Shown: positions 1 to 6,059, counted from the stretch's first letter. The stretch is 8,979 nucleotides of DNA from an uncultured Oscillochloris sp. (GCA_903877945.1 CAIRFY010000637.1:1-8979), one strand, 5' to 3'. Made by a program: numbers and translations. The notes: generated by a model not told the origin, from the letters alone.

Positions 1-9
1 CTGATGAAG

Positions 10-52
10 AATCTCCCCTCTCCCCGTGAGGGAGAGGGGCAGGGGGTGAGGG
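10..52. repeat. 43-base palindromic repeat, copy 1
   Basis: This G/C-rich element contains a perfect 10-bp stem: CCCCTCTCCC at 15-24 pairs with GGGAGAGGGG at 30-39 across a 5-base loop. It is followed by a CAGGGGGTGAGGG tail. The whole 43 bases recur without mismatch, in inverted orientation, at 8922-8964. Shorter decayed pieces lie at 4621-4640 and 5021-5042. It looks like a high-copy dispersed (REP-like) element. As RNA it would form a strong hairpin, but no T-tract follows on the plus strand. Confidence 0.85.
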
Positions 53-84
53 GGCCGGAGCTGACTTTGCTCATGCCCTGCTGA

Positions 85-145
85 TTTCGCAGATCGCCGA
101 GGCGTGGTATTGTACGAGAAGTTAAATTTGGTTAAGTCTAAGGAG
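85..145 (+). promoter_or_regulatory. Possible promoter and strong ribosome-binding site of the MFS gene
   Basis: A TATTGT hexamer at 108-113 could be a -10 box. The 17-bp-spaced -35 position (TTTCGC, 85-90) matches the consensus poorly. An A/T-rich leader follows, then AAGGAG at 140-145, five bases before the ATG at 151. The ribosome-binding site is clear; the promoter assignment is tentative. Confidence 0.35.
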
Positions 146-150
146 TCCGT

Positions 151-1365
151 ATGATTGCCGCGCGCGCACATACCACCTGCGGCCAGGTGAGTCCGCCGGT
201 ATGGCGGATTCTGCTGCACAGCTCAGTCTTTGGCCTCGCCCTGAGCGTCGCCGATCTGCTCTTCAATTTCTACCTGGTGTCGCTGGGTTACACATCGGCC
301 ACCGTCGGGCTCTTCTCGACCGTGTCGCGTGCGGCGGGGGTGCTGGCGGGCATCCCCCTTGGCATGATGATCGACCGAATCGGCCCGCAGAAGTCGATTC
401 TGATCGGATTGGCGGTCTACGGGATCGGCTGGGCAATCATCCTCCAGTTCACCTCGCTCTGGGTGATGGTGCCGCTCCAGTTTCTCATCGGCGGAGCCTA
501 CATTCTGACATCCACCGCCGTGATGCCGCTGCTGGCCGGGGTGACACACGATGGTCAGCGGGCGATGATCTTTGGCTGGAACGCCTCGGCGACTCTCGTG
601 GTTGGACTGGCAGGCAGCGCCCTCGGCGGTATTCTGCCAACCCTCGCCGCCGGGGCAATCGGCGTTGGCCCGCAGGACACAGCGGCCTACCGGCTGGCCC
701 TGACCGTGATCATCGCACTCAGCGTGATCGCGATGTTGCCGGTGATCGAGCGCATGCAGACCGTATCTTCTGATCGACCCGTGGGCGCACCGCCAGTAAC
801 TACGGCCCTGCTCCCCTTGCGTACCCTGGCCCGCCTGGGCCTGTCCAGCCTCTTGCTCGGCTTTGGTGGTGGAGCCTTTTTGCCCTTCCAGAACCTCTAC
901 TTCCGCAGTGTGTTCGGCATGGGCGATGCGAGCGTAGGCGTCGTGCTGGCGTGTGCAGCTCTCAGCATGGGCGTGGGCGGACTCCTGGGCGCACCCGTGG
1001 CCCGCCGCCTGGGCTTGCGCCGCGCCGCTGCCCTGCTGCGCCTCTGCGTGGCCCCGGCAATGTTGCTCATGCTCGTGCCGTCGCTCATCACGGCTTCTGT
1101 CGGCTTCTTCCTGCGCGGCCTATTTGTGGCTGCCAGCTTCCCGCTCAACGACGCCCTGGTGATGCGGGCCACGCCCCTCCGCCAGCGTGGCATGGCTGCG
1201 AGCATAACGAACGTCCTCTGGGCCGGTGGCTGGGCTGGCGCCGCCTGGGCCAGCGGTGCCGTCCAGGAGCGTTGGGGGTTCGCCCCCGTGATCGCCTCCG
1301 TCACCGTCGCCTACCTGTTTTCCTCCGTCGCTATCTTCACCCTACCTGTCATCGACCAGGACTAA
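151..1365 (+). CDS. MFS transporter, substrate unknown
   Basis: This 404-residue protein is the usual length for a 12-helix major facilitator permease of the inner membrane. Hydrophobic segments run through the whole protein. They are broken by a hydrophilic stretch at about residues 200-226, which is the expected central cytoplasmic loop between two six-helix halves. The loop between helices 2 and 3 carries the family motif A as G-M-M-I-D75-R76-I-G78. An echo in the second half is A-R-R-L-G at about 284-288. The start is fixed by AAGGAG five bases upstream. No transporter partner or regulator adjoins it, and the next gene converges on it, so it is probably monocistronic. It could be an efflux or uptake permease; the sequence alone does not say which. 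MFS membership is secure, the substrate is not. Confidence 0.9.
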   Translation: MIAARAHTTCGQVSPPVWRILLHSSVFGLALSVADLLFNFYLVSLGYTSATVGLFSTVSRAAGVLAGIPLGMMIDRIGPQKSILIGLAVYGIGWAIILQFTSLWVMVPLQFLIGGAYILTSTAVMPLLAGVTHDGQRAMIFGWNASATLVVGLAGSALGGILPTLAAGAIGVGPQDTAAYRLALTVIIALSVIAMLPVIERMQTVSSDRPVGAPPVTTALLPLRTLARLGLSSLLLGFGGGAFLPFQNLYFRSVFGMGDASVGVVLACAALSMGVGGLLGAPVARRLGLRRAAALLRLCVAPAMLLMLVPSLITASVGFFLRGLFVAASFPLNDALVMRATPLRQRGMAASITNVLWAGGWAGAAWASGAVQERWGFAPVIASVTVAYLFSSVAIFTLPVIDQD

Positions 1366-1381
1366 AAACCCGACGACGGGT
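1363..1381 (-). terminator. Rho-independent-type terminator of the UbiB-like gene
   Basis: ACCCG (1368-1372) and CGGGT (1377-1381) form a 5-bp stem with an ACGA loop, six bases past the kinase stop codon when read on the minus strand. The stem is followed on that strand by TTTTT (complement of 1364-1368), which overlaps the stop codon of the convergent MFS gene. The stem is short, so efficiency is uncertain. On the plus strand there is no T-tract. Confidence 0.5.
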
Positions 1382-1386
1382 GAGAT

Positions 1387-3063
1387 CTACTCTCGCCCGC
1401 GCAGCATTGTCAGGCCAAGCACCAACCCGCCCAGCACCACGCCCAGCGTGCCCATGGCGAGCAGCACAGTCGGCGCGTTACCCTGCCAGCCACCTACCTC
1501 CACCGCAATCGCGATCATCCCCATGCCGAGGATGAGGGCGGCGATCACCAGGGCCAGGGCCAGCCGGTTCGCTGCGCCAATCAGCGCGCCGCTCAGGCGG
1601 TGCAACTCCAACTCGCGGGTCTGCACCTTCAGCTCACCATCGTTGATCTGCTGGAGCAGGTCGCTCAACTGATGTGGCAATTCCAGGGACAGTTCGCCAA
1701 TCGAGCGCGCCTGGTTTATCGCCCGCTTGCCCAAAGCGACCGGCGAGAACTGCTCAGCCAGCGCACCCTGGACGTAGGGCCGCGCAACGCTAAAGACATT
1801 CAGGTTCGGGTCGAGTACCCTCCCCAGACCCTCCATCATAACCAGAGCCTTGAGCAACATTGCCAGCGGGCCGGACAGGCTGATCTCGTGACGACGCAGG
1901 AGCACCAGCAGTTCGCTAATCGTCTCGCGGGCCGAGAGATCGCTCAGCGACCGGTCAACAAACCCATCGGTAAAGTGCTCCATATCGCGGCGCAGGCCCG
2001 GCGTGATCGCCCGGCGCGACAGCACCCCCAGTTGCTCTAGGGCGCGCAGCACCGCCTGCGTGTCGTGTTCAACCAGGGCGGCCAGCAGCAGCAGCAGGCC
2101 CTGCGTGGTCGGACGATCAAGAATACCTACCTGCCCAAAATCCACCACGCCAAGACTGTTGCCACTGAGGGCGAAGAAGTTGCCGGGGTGCGGGTCACTG
2201 TGGAAGAAGCCGAAGCTAAATATCTCTTTGAGGATCACCTGCATGCTGCCACGGGCCAGGATCACCGGATCAATCCCGGCAACGGCCAGAGCCGGCAGAT
2301 CGTTAATCTTCACCCCGAAGAGCCGCTCACTCGTGAGTACCCGCGCATCGGTGTACTCCCAGTACACGACAGGGATCTTCACATCCGGCGTGTCGGCAAA
2401 CATCTGGCGAAAGCGGTCAGCGTTGCGCCCCTCACGCCGGTAGTCAAGCTCAGCGTGCAAGGTCTGCGCAAACTCGTGGGCCAGATCGGAGAAGTGGTAC
2501 TGCGCGCCAATGGTGAGGCGCTCCTCAGCCAGGGCGGCCAGATCCGCAAGAATAGCGAGGTCGGTGTTGATCCGCCCCGCAATATCGGGGCGCTGCACCT
2601 TCACCACCACCAGTTCGCCGCTCCGCAAGGTCGCTGCGTGAACCTGTCCGAGCGATGCGGCGGCCAGAGGAGTCTGGTCGAAACCGGCAAAAAGCTCACT
2701 AATGGGGCGACCGAGGGACTCTTCAATCGTGGCAATCGCGATATGCGCGGGGAAGGGCGGCACCGTATCCTGAAGCTTGCTCAGCTCGTAGACAAACTCA
2801 GCCGGCACAAGGTCGGGCCGGGTGCTGAGGGTCTGACCGAGCTTCACAAACGTCGGCCCAAGGGCGATCAGCGCTTCGCGCAGGCGCTCCGCGCTGCTCA
2901 GCGGCGGAGAGGGCGGGACACGCAGCACCACCCGCCTCGGCAGCGAGAGCAGCGAAAGCAGGCCCAGTTGCTCGATGAGGTAGCCAAAGCCATGCCCCAC
3001 CAGCACCTGTGCAATCTCGCGGTAGCGACCTAGATAGCGGGCCTGTCGGACAAGTGGCCACAT
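1387..3063 (-). CDS. UbiB/ABC1/ADCK-family atypical protein kinase-like protein
   Basis: This 558-residue protein has all the hallmarks of the UbiB/ADCK family, membrane-associated atypical kinases or ATPases that support isoprenoid quinone biosynthesis or lipid handling. Visible motifs are KxGQ (K74-L-G-Q77), the alanine-rich nucleotide loop A-A-A-S-L-G-Q at 134-140, and the catalytic lysine K155 in VVVKVQRP. ExD follows at E205/D207, then HSDPHPGN at 288-295 and the DFG aspartate D308. The C-terminus carries two hydrophobic helices, at about 493-520 and 533-554, the usual membrane anchor. An in-frame stop four codons upstream limits the start. The ATG at 3063-3061 is preceded by AGGA at a 7-base spacing, and that AGGA belongs to the end of a dispersed repeat. 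The gene lies downstream of dgkA on the same strand and may be co-transcribed with it. No ubiquinone or menaquinone genes are nearby, so its exact substrate is unknown. Confidence 0.93.
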   Translation of the reverse strand: MWPLVRQARYLGRYREIAQVLVGHGFGYLIEQLGLLSLLSLPRRVVLRVPPSPPLSSAERLREALIALGPTFVKLGQTLSTRPDLVPAEFVYELSKLQDTVPPFPAHIAIATIEESLGRPISELFAGFDQTPLAAASLGQVHAATLRSGELVVVKVQRPDIAGRINTDLAILADLAALAEERLTIGAQYHFSDLAHEFAQTLHAELDYRREGRNADRFRQMFADTPDVKIPVVYWEYTDARVLTSERLFGVKINDLPALAVAGIDPVILARGSMQVILKEIFSFGFFHSDPHPGNFFALSGNSLGVVDFGQVGILDRPTTQGLLLLLAALVEHDTQAVLRALEQLGVLSRRAITPGLRRDMEHFTDGFVDRSLSDLSARETISELLVLLRRHEISLSGPLAMLLKALVMMEGLGRVLDPNLNVFSVARPYVQGALAEQFSPVALGKRAINQARSIGELSLELPHQLSDLLQQINDGELKVQTRELELHRLSGALIGAANRLALALVIAALILGMGMIAIAVEVGGWQGNAPTVLLAMGTLGVVLGGLVLGLTMLRGRE

Positions 3064-3164
3064 ATAGCAATCCTAAACTGGTTATGAAAAGGAGTCGAGC
3101 CTTTAGGCGGCCTTATCCGGCTAAAGCCTTGACTCCACACAACAACCCCAAGAGGATTGCTATA
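3063..3164. repeat. MITE-like palindromic element with TATAGCAATCCT termini, copy 1
   Basis: This 102-base element is bounded by a perfect 12-bp terminal inverted repeat: TATAGCAATCCT at 3063-3074 and AGGATTGCTATA at 3153-3164. Inside it, 3091-3110 and 3117-3136 form a second inverted repeat (17 of 20 positions) around a 6-base loop. A second copy with the same organisation lies at 7125-7217. No coding capacity is seen. Its left edge touches the ubiB start codon: the terminal base is the complement of the A of the ATG, and the terminus supplies AGGA as the likely Shine-Dalgarno. Confidence 0.85.
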
Positions 3165-3253
3165 GGATTGTGGATTGCAGATTGTGGATTGTGGATTGCT
3201 GGGTGCTACTTGCAGGTTGCAATCTACAATCTGCAATCTACAATCTACAATCC
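3165..3253. repeat. Inverted array of 7-base units (GATTGTG/GATTGCA type)
   Basis: The left arm (3165-3198) is about five tandem heptads of the form GGATTGT, GGATTGC or AGATTGT. The right arm (3220-3253) is the reverse complement of the same pattern (CAATCTA, CAATCTG). About 29 of 34 positions pair, around a loop of about 21 bases. It begins exactly where the preceding element ends and runs into the last codons of dgkA. A 19-base piece of the same motif (CAGATTGCAATCTACAATC) recurs at 3761-3779, upstream of dgkA. Period 7, inverted arms and no spacers exclude CRISPR. Confidence 0.85.
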
Positions 3254-3667
3254 CCTAAAGAGGTGCGGGAGAAACACCAGACACCCAACGATCACGGCGG
3301 CGATAGCGCAGATCAACACGGTGCCGGCCGCCACATCCTTGGCTACCTTCGCGAGCGGGTGGCGCGAACTGGTGGCCAGATCAACGGTGGACTCAATAGC
3401 CGTGTTCACACCCTCGGCAGTCAGAACCAGGGTGATGACCAGCACAATGGATAGCCACTCCCAGCGTTCCAGGCCCAGGGTAAACCCGAGGGCCACGGCG
3501 CAGGCACCAACCAGAACATGAATCTGGGCGTTGCGCTGCGTACGGATCATGTACCAGACTCCGGCAAAGGCGTAGCCGAAGGATGCGATCAGTGATCGCA
3601 TGCCCCGATCAACCCGGCGGCGCGAAGTCGGCTCAAGCGTGTGCCGGCAGCTCATGGGCTCCTGCAT
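3245..3667 (-). CDS. dgkA: DgkA-family lipid kinase (diacylglycerol/undecaprenol kinase)
   Basis: This small integral membrane kinase of up to 140 residues phosphorylates diacylglycerol, or more often undecaprenol in Gram-positive-type homologues, and so recycles lipid carriers. The family signature is clear: E85-G-V-N88-T-A-I-E92, then D96-L-A and K110-D111-V-A-A-G. Three hydrophobic helices lie at about 50-65, 70-90 and 113-135. The N-terminal region is long for the family. Three starts are possible: ATG at 3667 (weak ribosome-binding site), ATG at 3655 (AGGAG only 3 bases away) and M23 at about 3601, where homology would usually begin. The last codons and TAG stop (3245-3247) lie inside the heptad repeat. 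A consensus TATAAT sits upstream on the same strand at 3695-3690. The likely downstream partner is the UbiB-like gene. Family assignment is strong; lipid preference is not determined. Confidence 0.92.
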   Translation of the reverse strand: MQEPMSCRHTLEPTSRRRVDRGMRSLIASFGYAFAGVWYMIRTQRNAQIHVLVGACAVALGFTLGLERWEWLSIVLVITLVLTAEGVNTAIESTVDLATSSRHPLAKVAKDVAAGTVLICAIAAVIVGCLVFLPHLFRGL

Positions 3668-3689
3668 CTCTCGTCAGCGATACGTCGCG

Positions 3690-3695
3690 ATTATA
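3690..3695 (-). promoter_or_regulatory. Candidate -10 box for dgkA
   Basis: Read on the minus strand this is a perfect TATAAT, 22 bases before the longest dgkA start, giving a short leader. The expected -35 position at about 3713-3718 (ACCCCG on the minus strand) is not consensus, so an activator or a non-standard promoter would be needed. A second perfect TATAAT lies on the plus strand at 3734-3739, also without a clear -35. Confidence 0.4.
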
Positions 3696-3779
3696 CACGA
3701 GTTAAGGCCATCCGGGGTGTAACTGGCATCGGCTATAATAGCGCCTGCTTTGGGGTAGTGCAGATTGCAATCTACAATC

Positions 3780-3907
3780 GACATGGTTCATATCTGCTTT
3801 ACAGTTTGGTGATGAGGCGATGAGGCGAGGATACGCCGTCATCGTCTCATCGCTTCGCGCATCCTCGCAGAACTGTTACGCTACATGTGCCCATTTTGAA
3901 CCTTGTC
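3780..3907. repeat. Element with GACAAGGTTC-type termini, copy upstream of the histidine phosphatase
   Basis: The ends are GACATGGTTCAT (3780-3791) and TTGAACCTTGTC (3896-3907), inverted with 10 of 12 matches. The interior has GCGAGGAT at 3826-3833 and ATCCTCGC at 3860-3867 plus other GATGAGGCG-type palindromic stretches. The right half (ATGTGCCCATTTTGAA at 3885-3900) is nearly the same as 4777-4792 in the next copy. The right terminus followed by one base gives TTGTCA (3903-3908), a good -35 match pointing at the next gene. A convincing -10 at the right spacing is not seen. Confidence 0.75.
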
Positions 3908-3945
3908 ATCTGCAAAAATTAGGCTAACACAATGAGGATCCCCGC

Positions 3946-4590
3946 ATGCGTATGATTATTGTCCGCCACGGTGAGAGCGAGTGGAACCGCATCCACCGCT
4001 ACCAGGGCCAGTTGGACGCGCCCCTCTCGGACCTCGGGCTGCGCCAGGCCGAAGCCCTGGCCGAGCGCCTGAAGAACGAGCCGATTACGCACATCTACAG
4101 CAGCCGCCTCCAGCGCGCCGCCCGCACCGCCCAGACCATCGCCAGCCATCACCACGCAAGCGTCCCTTTCGAGTACTCCGAGGATCTACTTGAGATCCAC
4201 CACGGCGAGTGGCAGGGCAAGTACGCTGATGAGATTACGGCGCAGTATAGCGACGGTCTGCGCGAGTGGCGCGAACATCCCACCCGTTCCCAGATGCCTG
4301 GCGGCGAGAGCTTTTCGAATATCCTCAAGCGCACGCTGGACTTTCAGGAGCGGGCCTATGCGAAGCACAAAGATGAAACGATCCTGGTGAGTACCCACGA
4401 TGTGATCGTGAAAATCCTCGTCGCCGATGCGCTGGGCATGGATATGGATCGTATCAACCGGATCTGGATCACCAACGCCAGTATTAGCGAGATCGAGTAC
4501 GGCAGCGACCTGCCCTACCTTGCGTCGCTCAGCGATGCGTGCCATCTGGGTGTCCTGGCCAGCACCCGCGAGGGCCAGAAGGCGTTGTAG
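3946..4590 (+). CDS. Histidine phosphatase family protein (phosphoglycerate mutase-like)
   Basis: This 214-residue cytoplasmic enzyme belongs to the histidine phosphatase superfamily, GpmB/CobC/broad-specificity phosphatase type. The N-terminal signature R7-H8-G9-E10-S11 carries the histidine that is phosphorylated in catalysis. Other expected residues are R54 and R60 in S-S-R-L-Q-R-A-A-R, the acid E83 in L-L-E-I-H-H-G-E-W, and the second catalytic histidine H151 in S-T-H-D. The length and the lack of a long insertion fit a cofactor-independent phosphatase-type member better than the 2,3-bisphosphoglycerate-dependent glycolytic mutase. The chosen ATG has GAGG at an 8-base spacing; a second in-frame ATG lies two codons on. 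The gene is isolated between two repeat-filled gaps, so context gives no substrate. The superfamily is certain; the reaction (sugar phosphate, alpha-ribazole phosphate or other) is open. Confidence 0.93.
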   Translation: MRMIIVRHGESEWNRIHRYQGQLDAPLSDLGLRQAEALAERLKNEPITHIYSSRLQRAARTAQTIASHHHASVPFEYSEDLLEIHHGEWQGKYADEITAQYSDGLREWREHPTRSQMPGGESFSNILKRTLDFQERAYAKHKDETILVSTHDVIVKILVADALGMDMDRINRIWITNASISEIEYGSDLPYLASLSDACHLGVLASTREGQKAL

Positions 4591-4613
4591 TGTAGAGGAA
4601 ATTCCGCAACAGG

Positions 4614-4645
4614 ATGCGCTCGGCTCCCCCTCTCCCTGAGCGCAT
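4614..4645 (+). terminator. Possible terminator hairpin after the histidine phosphatase
   Basis: ATGCGCTC (4614-4621) and GAGCGCAT (4638-4645) form a perfect 8-bp stem around a 16-base C-rich loop, starting 24 bases past the stop. The following ATCTTTAT is only moderately T-rich, so it is a weak candidate. It may instead be a by-product of the repeat mosaic, because the loop contains a piece of the 43-base element. Confidence 0.3.
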
Positions 4646-4668
4646 ATCTTTATCCACATCTTTGTTTT

Positions 4669-4800
4669 AGGCATGTTTCAATCCAGATTGACAATTCAGC
4701 GACGAAACGATGACGCGGTGAGGCGCTCCGTATCGCCTCATCACCTCATCGCCTCGTCGCAAGACTGTAAAGCTGAATGTGCCCATTTTGAAACATGCCT
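4669..4800. repeat. Element with AGGCATGTTTCAA termini (ACAAGGTTTC family relative)
   Basis: A perfect 13-bp terminal inverted repeat, AGGCATGTTTCAA (4669-4681) and TTGAAACATGCCT (4788-4800), bounds 132 bases. A central stem pairs 4699-4725 with 4734-4760 (22 of 27 positions) around CTCCGTAT. The right half resembles the element at 3780-3907 closely (CTGTAAAGC..., ATGTGCCCATTTTGAA), so the two are members of one family with diverged ends. It is non-coding. Confidence 0.82.
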
Positions 4801-4834
4801 TACCGCATGACAATGCGGTTTATCGGCCCCCCTG

Positions 4835-4953
4835 GCGGGCGACTAAAGTCGCACCTGCGAGGCGTTCCGCTGGGCGTCGGCCTTTGCCGACGCCGGAACC
4901 GCTCGCGTAGGCGACCAGCCGTAGGCTCCCGTGGCGCGACTTCAGTCGCCCGC
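4835..4953. repeat. GCGACTAAAGTCGC-type palindromic repeat
   Basis: The outer arms 4835-4852 and 4936-4953 are inverted with 17 of 18 matches (GCGGGCGACTAAAGTCGC against GCGACTTCAGTCGCCCGC). Inside is a perfect 8-bp hairpin, GCGTCGGC (4874-4881) and GCCGACGC (4886-4893) with a CTTT loop. It can be extended outward by a further imperfect stem (about 4857-4869 with 4895-4907). Each outer arm is itself nearly palindromic. Only one copy occurs in the window, so its dispersed nature is inferred from structure. Confidence 0.75.
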
Positions 4954-5078
4954 TCTGCGCCCCTCCGATGGGTGCATCCCTCACTAGTCGCAGAGATGTG
5001 GGTAAAGATATGCCCTGACCGGGAGAGGGGGCTGGAGGTGAGGCCCGTGCGCTGGAACCTGGCACCTGAAACCTTGTC

Positions 5079-5996
5079 TTACGTGCCCAACAGCGGCGTC
5101 ACCGGCTGACCAGCGGCCAACTGAACCAGCGCCGGTTCCATCTCGTCGAGGGTGATTCCGCCCTCGTAGCGATACTGGATCACCCCGTCCGCGCCGACCA
5201 GGAAGGTCCACGGCTCGGTGATCAGCCCCCACTCGACCATCGGCGGGACGCGCTTTTGCTGCTGGAACGCCTCGCCATAGGGGTAGGGGTAGACCTCCAC
5301 GTGGATAAAGTTCAGCTTGCCCTTGTACGTGTCCTTCAGCTTCTTGAGAACGGCCAGGTTCGGCGCGCACACTGCTGTCTGACAGTACCCAGGGGTGAGA
5401 AAGCCGATCACAAAGGGCTTCTTGGCCGCAATCGCCTCGGCAATCGTCATCTGGTAAAAGTCAGGGTCGGGCTTGGTGTCCGAGGTGATCTTGGTCAGAT
5501 CCGCGTTATCGCGCACCGTCAGGTTCTTGCTGGGGATGGCTGGTTTCCCCATAGTGGGGATGTGCGAGACCGCCTGCACATCAAGGCGCAAGGTGGCGAC
5601 CTGTGGCGTGCCGCTCTCCTTGGGAATGCTGATCTCGACGCTCCAGTTGCCTGGCTTATCAAAGGTCGTGTAGCCGACATACAGGCCAAATGGCAACCCC
5701 TGGCCCCGGTACACCGCCGCGCTCTCGCCCTGCACTTTCGTATCCTCGTTCCCATCCAGGTAGAAGAAGCGCAGCCCAAGCCTCAGATCGGGCTTGTTCA
5801 GCGGCGTGCCGTTCTGAATGACCCCCAGGGCAATCCGGTTCGCGCCGACATTGAGTTCAGAGACGGCCAGCACCGGCACCATGGTACCGCTTGCACCTGT
5901 GGGCTTTGGCGTCGGTACGGGCGCAAGCTGTCCACAGGCGACCAGGGAGAGAAGGAGCAGCAGCGCGCACGAGCGGAGTGTGCGAACAATGATCAT
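5079..5996 (-). CDS. Thioredoxin-fold lipoprotein with N-terminal beta-rich domain
   Basis: Numbering is from the ATG at 5996. This start is preferred over an in-frame GTG at 6011 because GGGGGA lies 7 bases before it; the GTG has only GGAG at 13 bases. The 305-residue product begins with a lipoprotein signal peptide (hydrophobic residues 11-20, lipobox L-V-A-C21), so it should be exported and lipid-anchored. After a proline-rich linker, residues about 45-140 look like a beta-sandwich (YxG, F-D-K-P-G-N-W-S-V-E). Residues about 175-295 are thioredoxin-like: a strand (F-V-I-G-F), then C205-Q-T-A-V-C210, and T-E-P262-W with the proline expected to be cis. The two cysteines are separated by four residues (CX4C), unlike the CXXC of true thioredoxins. 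It could be a disulfide oxidoreductase or a SCO-like metallochaperone. The role is inferred only at fold level. Confidence 0.8.
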   Translation of the reverse strand: MIIVRTLRSCALLLLLSLVACGQLAPVPTPKPTGASGTMVPVLAVSELNVGANRIALGVIQNGTPLNKPDLRLGLRFFYLDGNEDTKVQGESAAVYRGQGLPFGLYVGYTTFDKPGNWSVEISIPKESGTPQVATLRLDVQAVSHIPTMGKPAIPSKNLTVRDNADLTKITSDTKPDPDFYQMTIAEAIAAKKPFVIGFLTPGYCQTAVCAPNLAVLKKLKDTYKGKLNFIHVEVYPYPYGEAFQQQKRVPPMVEWGLITEPWTFLVGADGVIQYRYEGGITLDEMEPALVQLAAGQPVTPLLGT

Positions 5997-6033
5997 TGTG
6001 ATGTCCCCCACGTTTCAATCGTATCTCCGGCGC

Positions 6034-6059
6034 ATTATACCGCCGGTGCGCGGTATACT
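6034..6059. promoter_or_regulatory. Divergent promoter pair within a palindrome
   Basis: TATACCGC (6036-6043) and GCGGTATA (6050-6057) form a perfect 8-bp inverted repeat with a 6-base spacer. Its outer parts are a minus-strand TATAAT (6039-6034) facing the thioredoxin-like gene and a plus-strand TATACT (6054-6059) facing the sugar-binding gene. The -35 positions are poor matches on both sides. The symmetry suggests a shared operator or back-to-back overlapping promoters. Confidence 0.5.

Larger units (their letters stand above)
4601..5078. repeat. Gene-free repeat mosaic between the histidine phosphatase and the thioredoxin-like gene
   Basis: This gap has no credible gene and is mostly nested inverted repeats. 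An outer pair, 4626-4661 and 4994-5031, is inverted and clearly homologous: both carry AGATGTGG(A/G)TAAAGATATG plus a GGGAGAGGGGG tail in one orientation. Between them lie the 4669-4800 element and the 4835-4953 element, annotated separately. At the left edge 4601-4618 (ATTCCGCAACAGGATGCG) resembles 8962-8979. At the right edge GAAACCTTGTCT (5068-5079) runs into the stop codon of the minus-strand gene. Confidence 0.8.

Noticed and set aside
2065..3033. 322-codon plus-strand open frame opposite the kinase gene
   Set aside because: It is an antisense shadow in high-GC sequence. Its translation is rich in R, H, Q and G without domain motifs, while the other strand has all UbiB family motifs.
3165..3253. 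CRISPR array
   Set aside because: The units are 7 bases, contiguous and arranged in inverted arms. There are no unique spacers and no cas genes.
5997..6011. GTG start for the thioredoxin-like lipoprotein
   Set aside because: Its nearest Shine-Dalgarno (GGAG) is 13 bases away. The ATG at 5996 has GGGGGA at 7 bases and gives a cleaner signal peptide.
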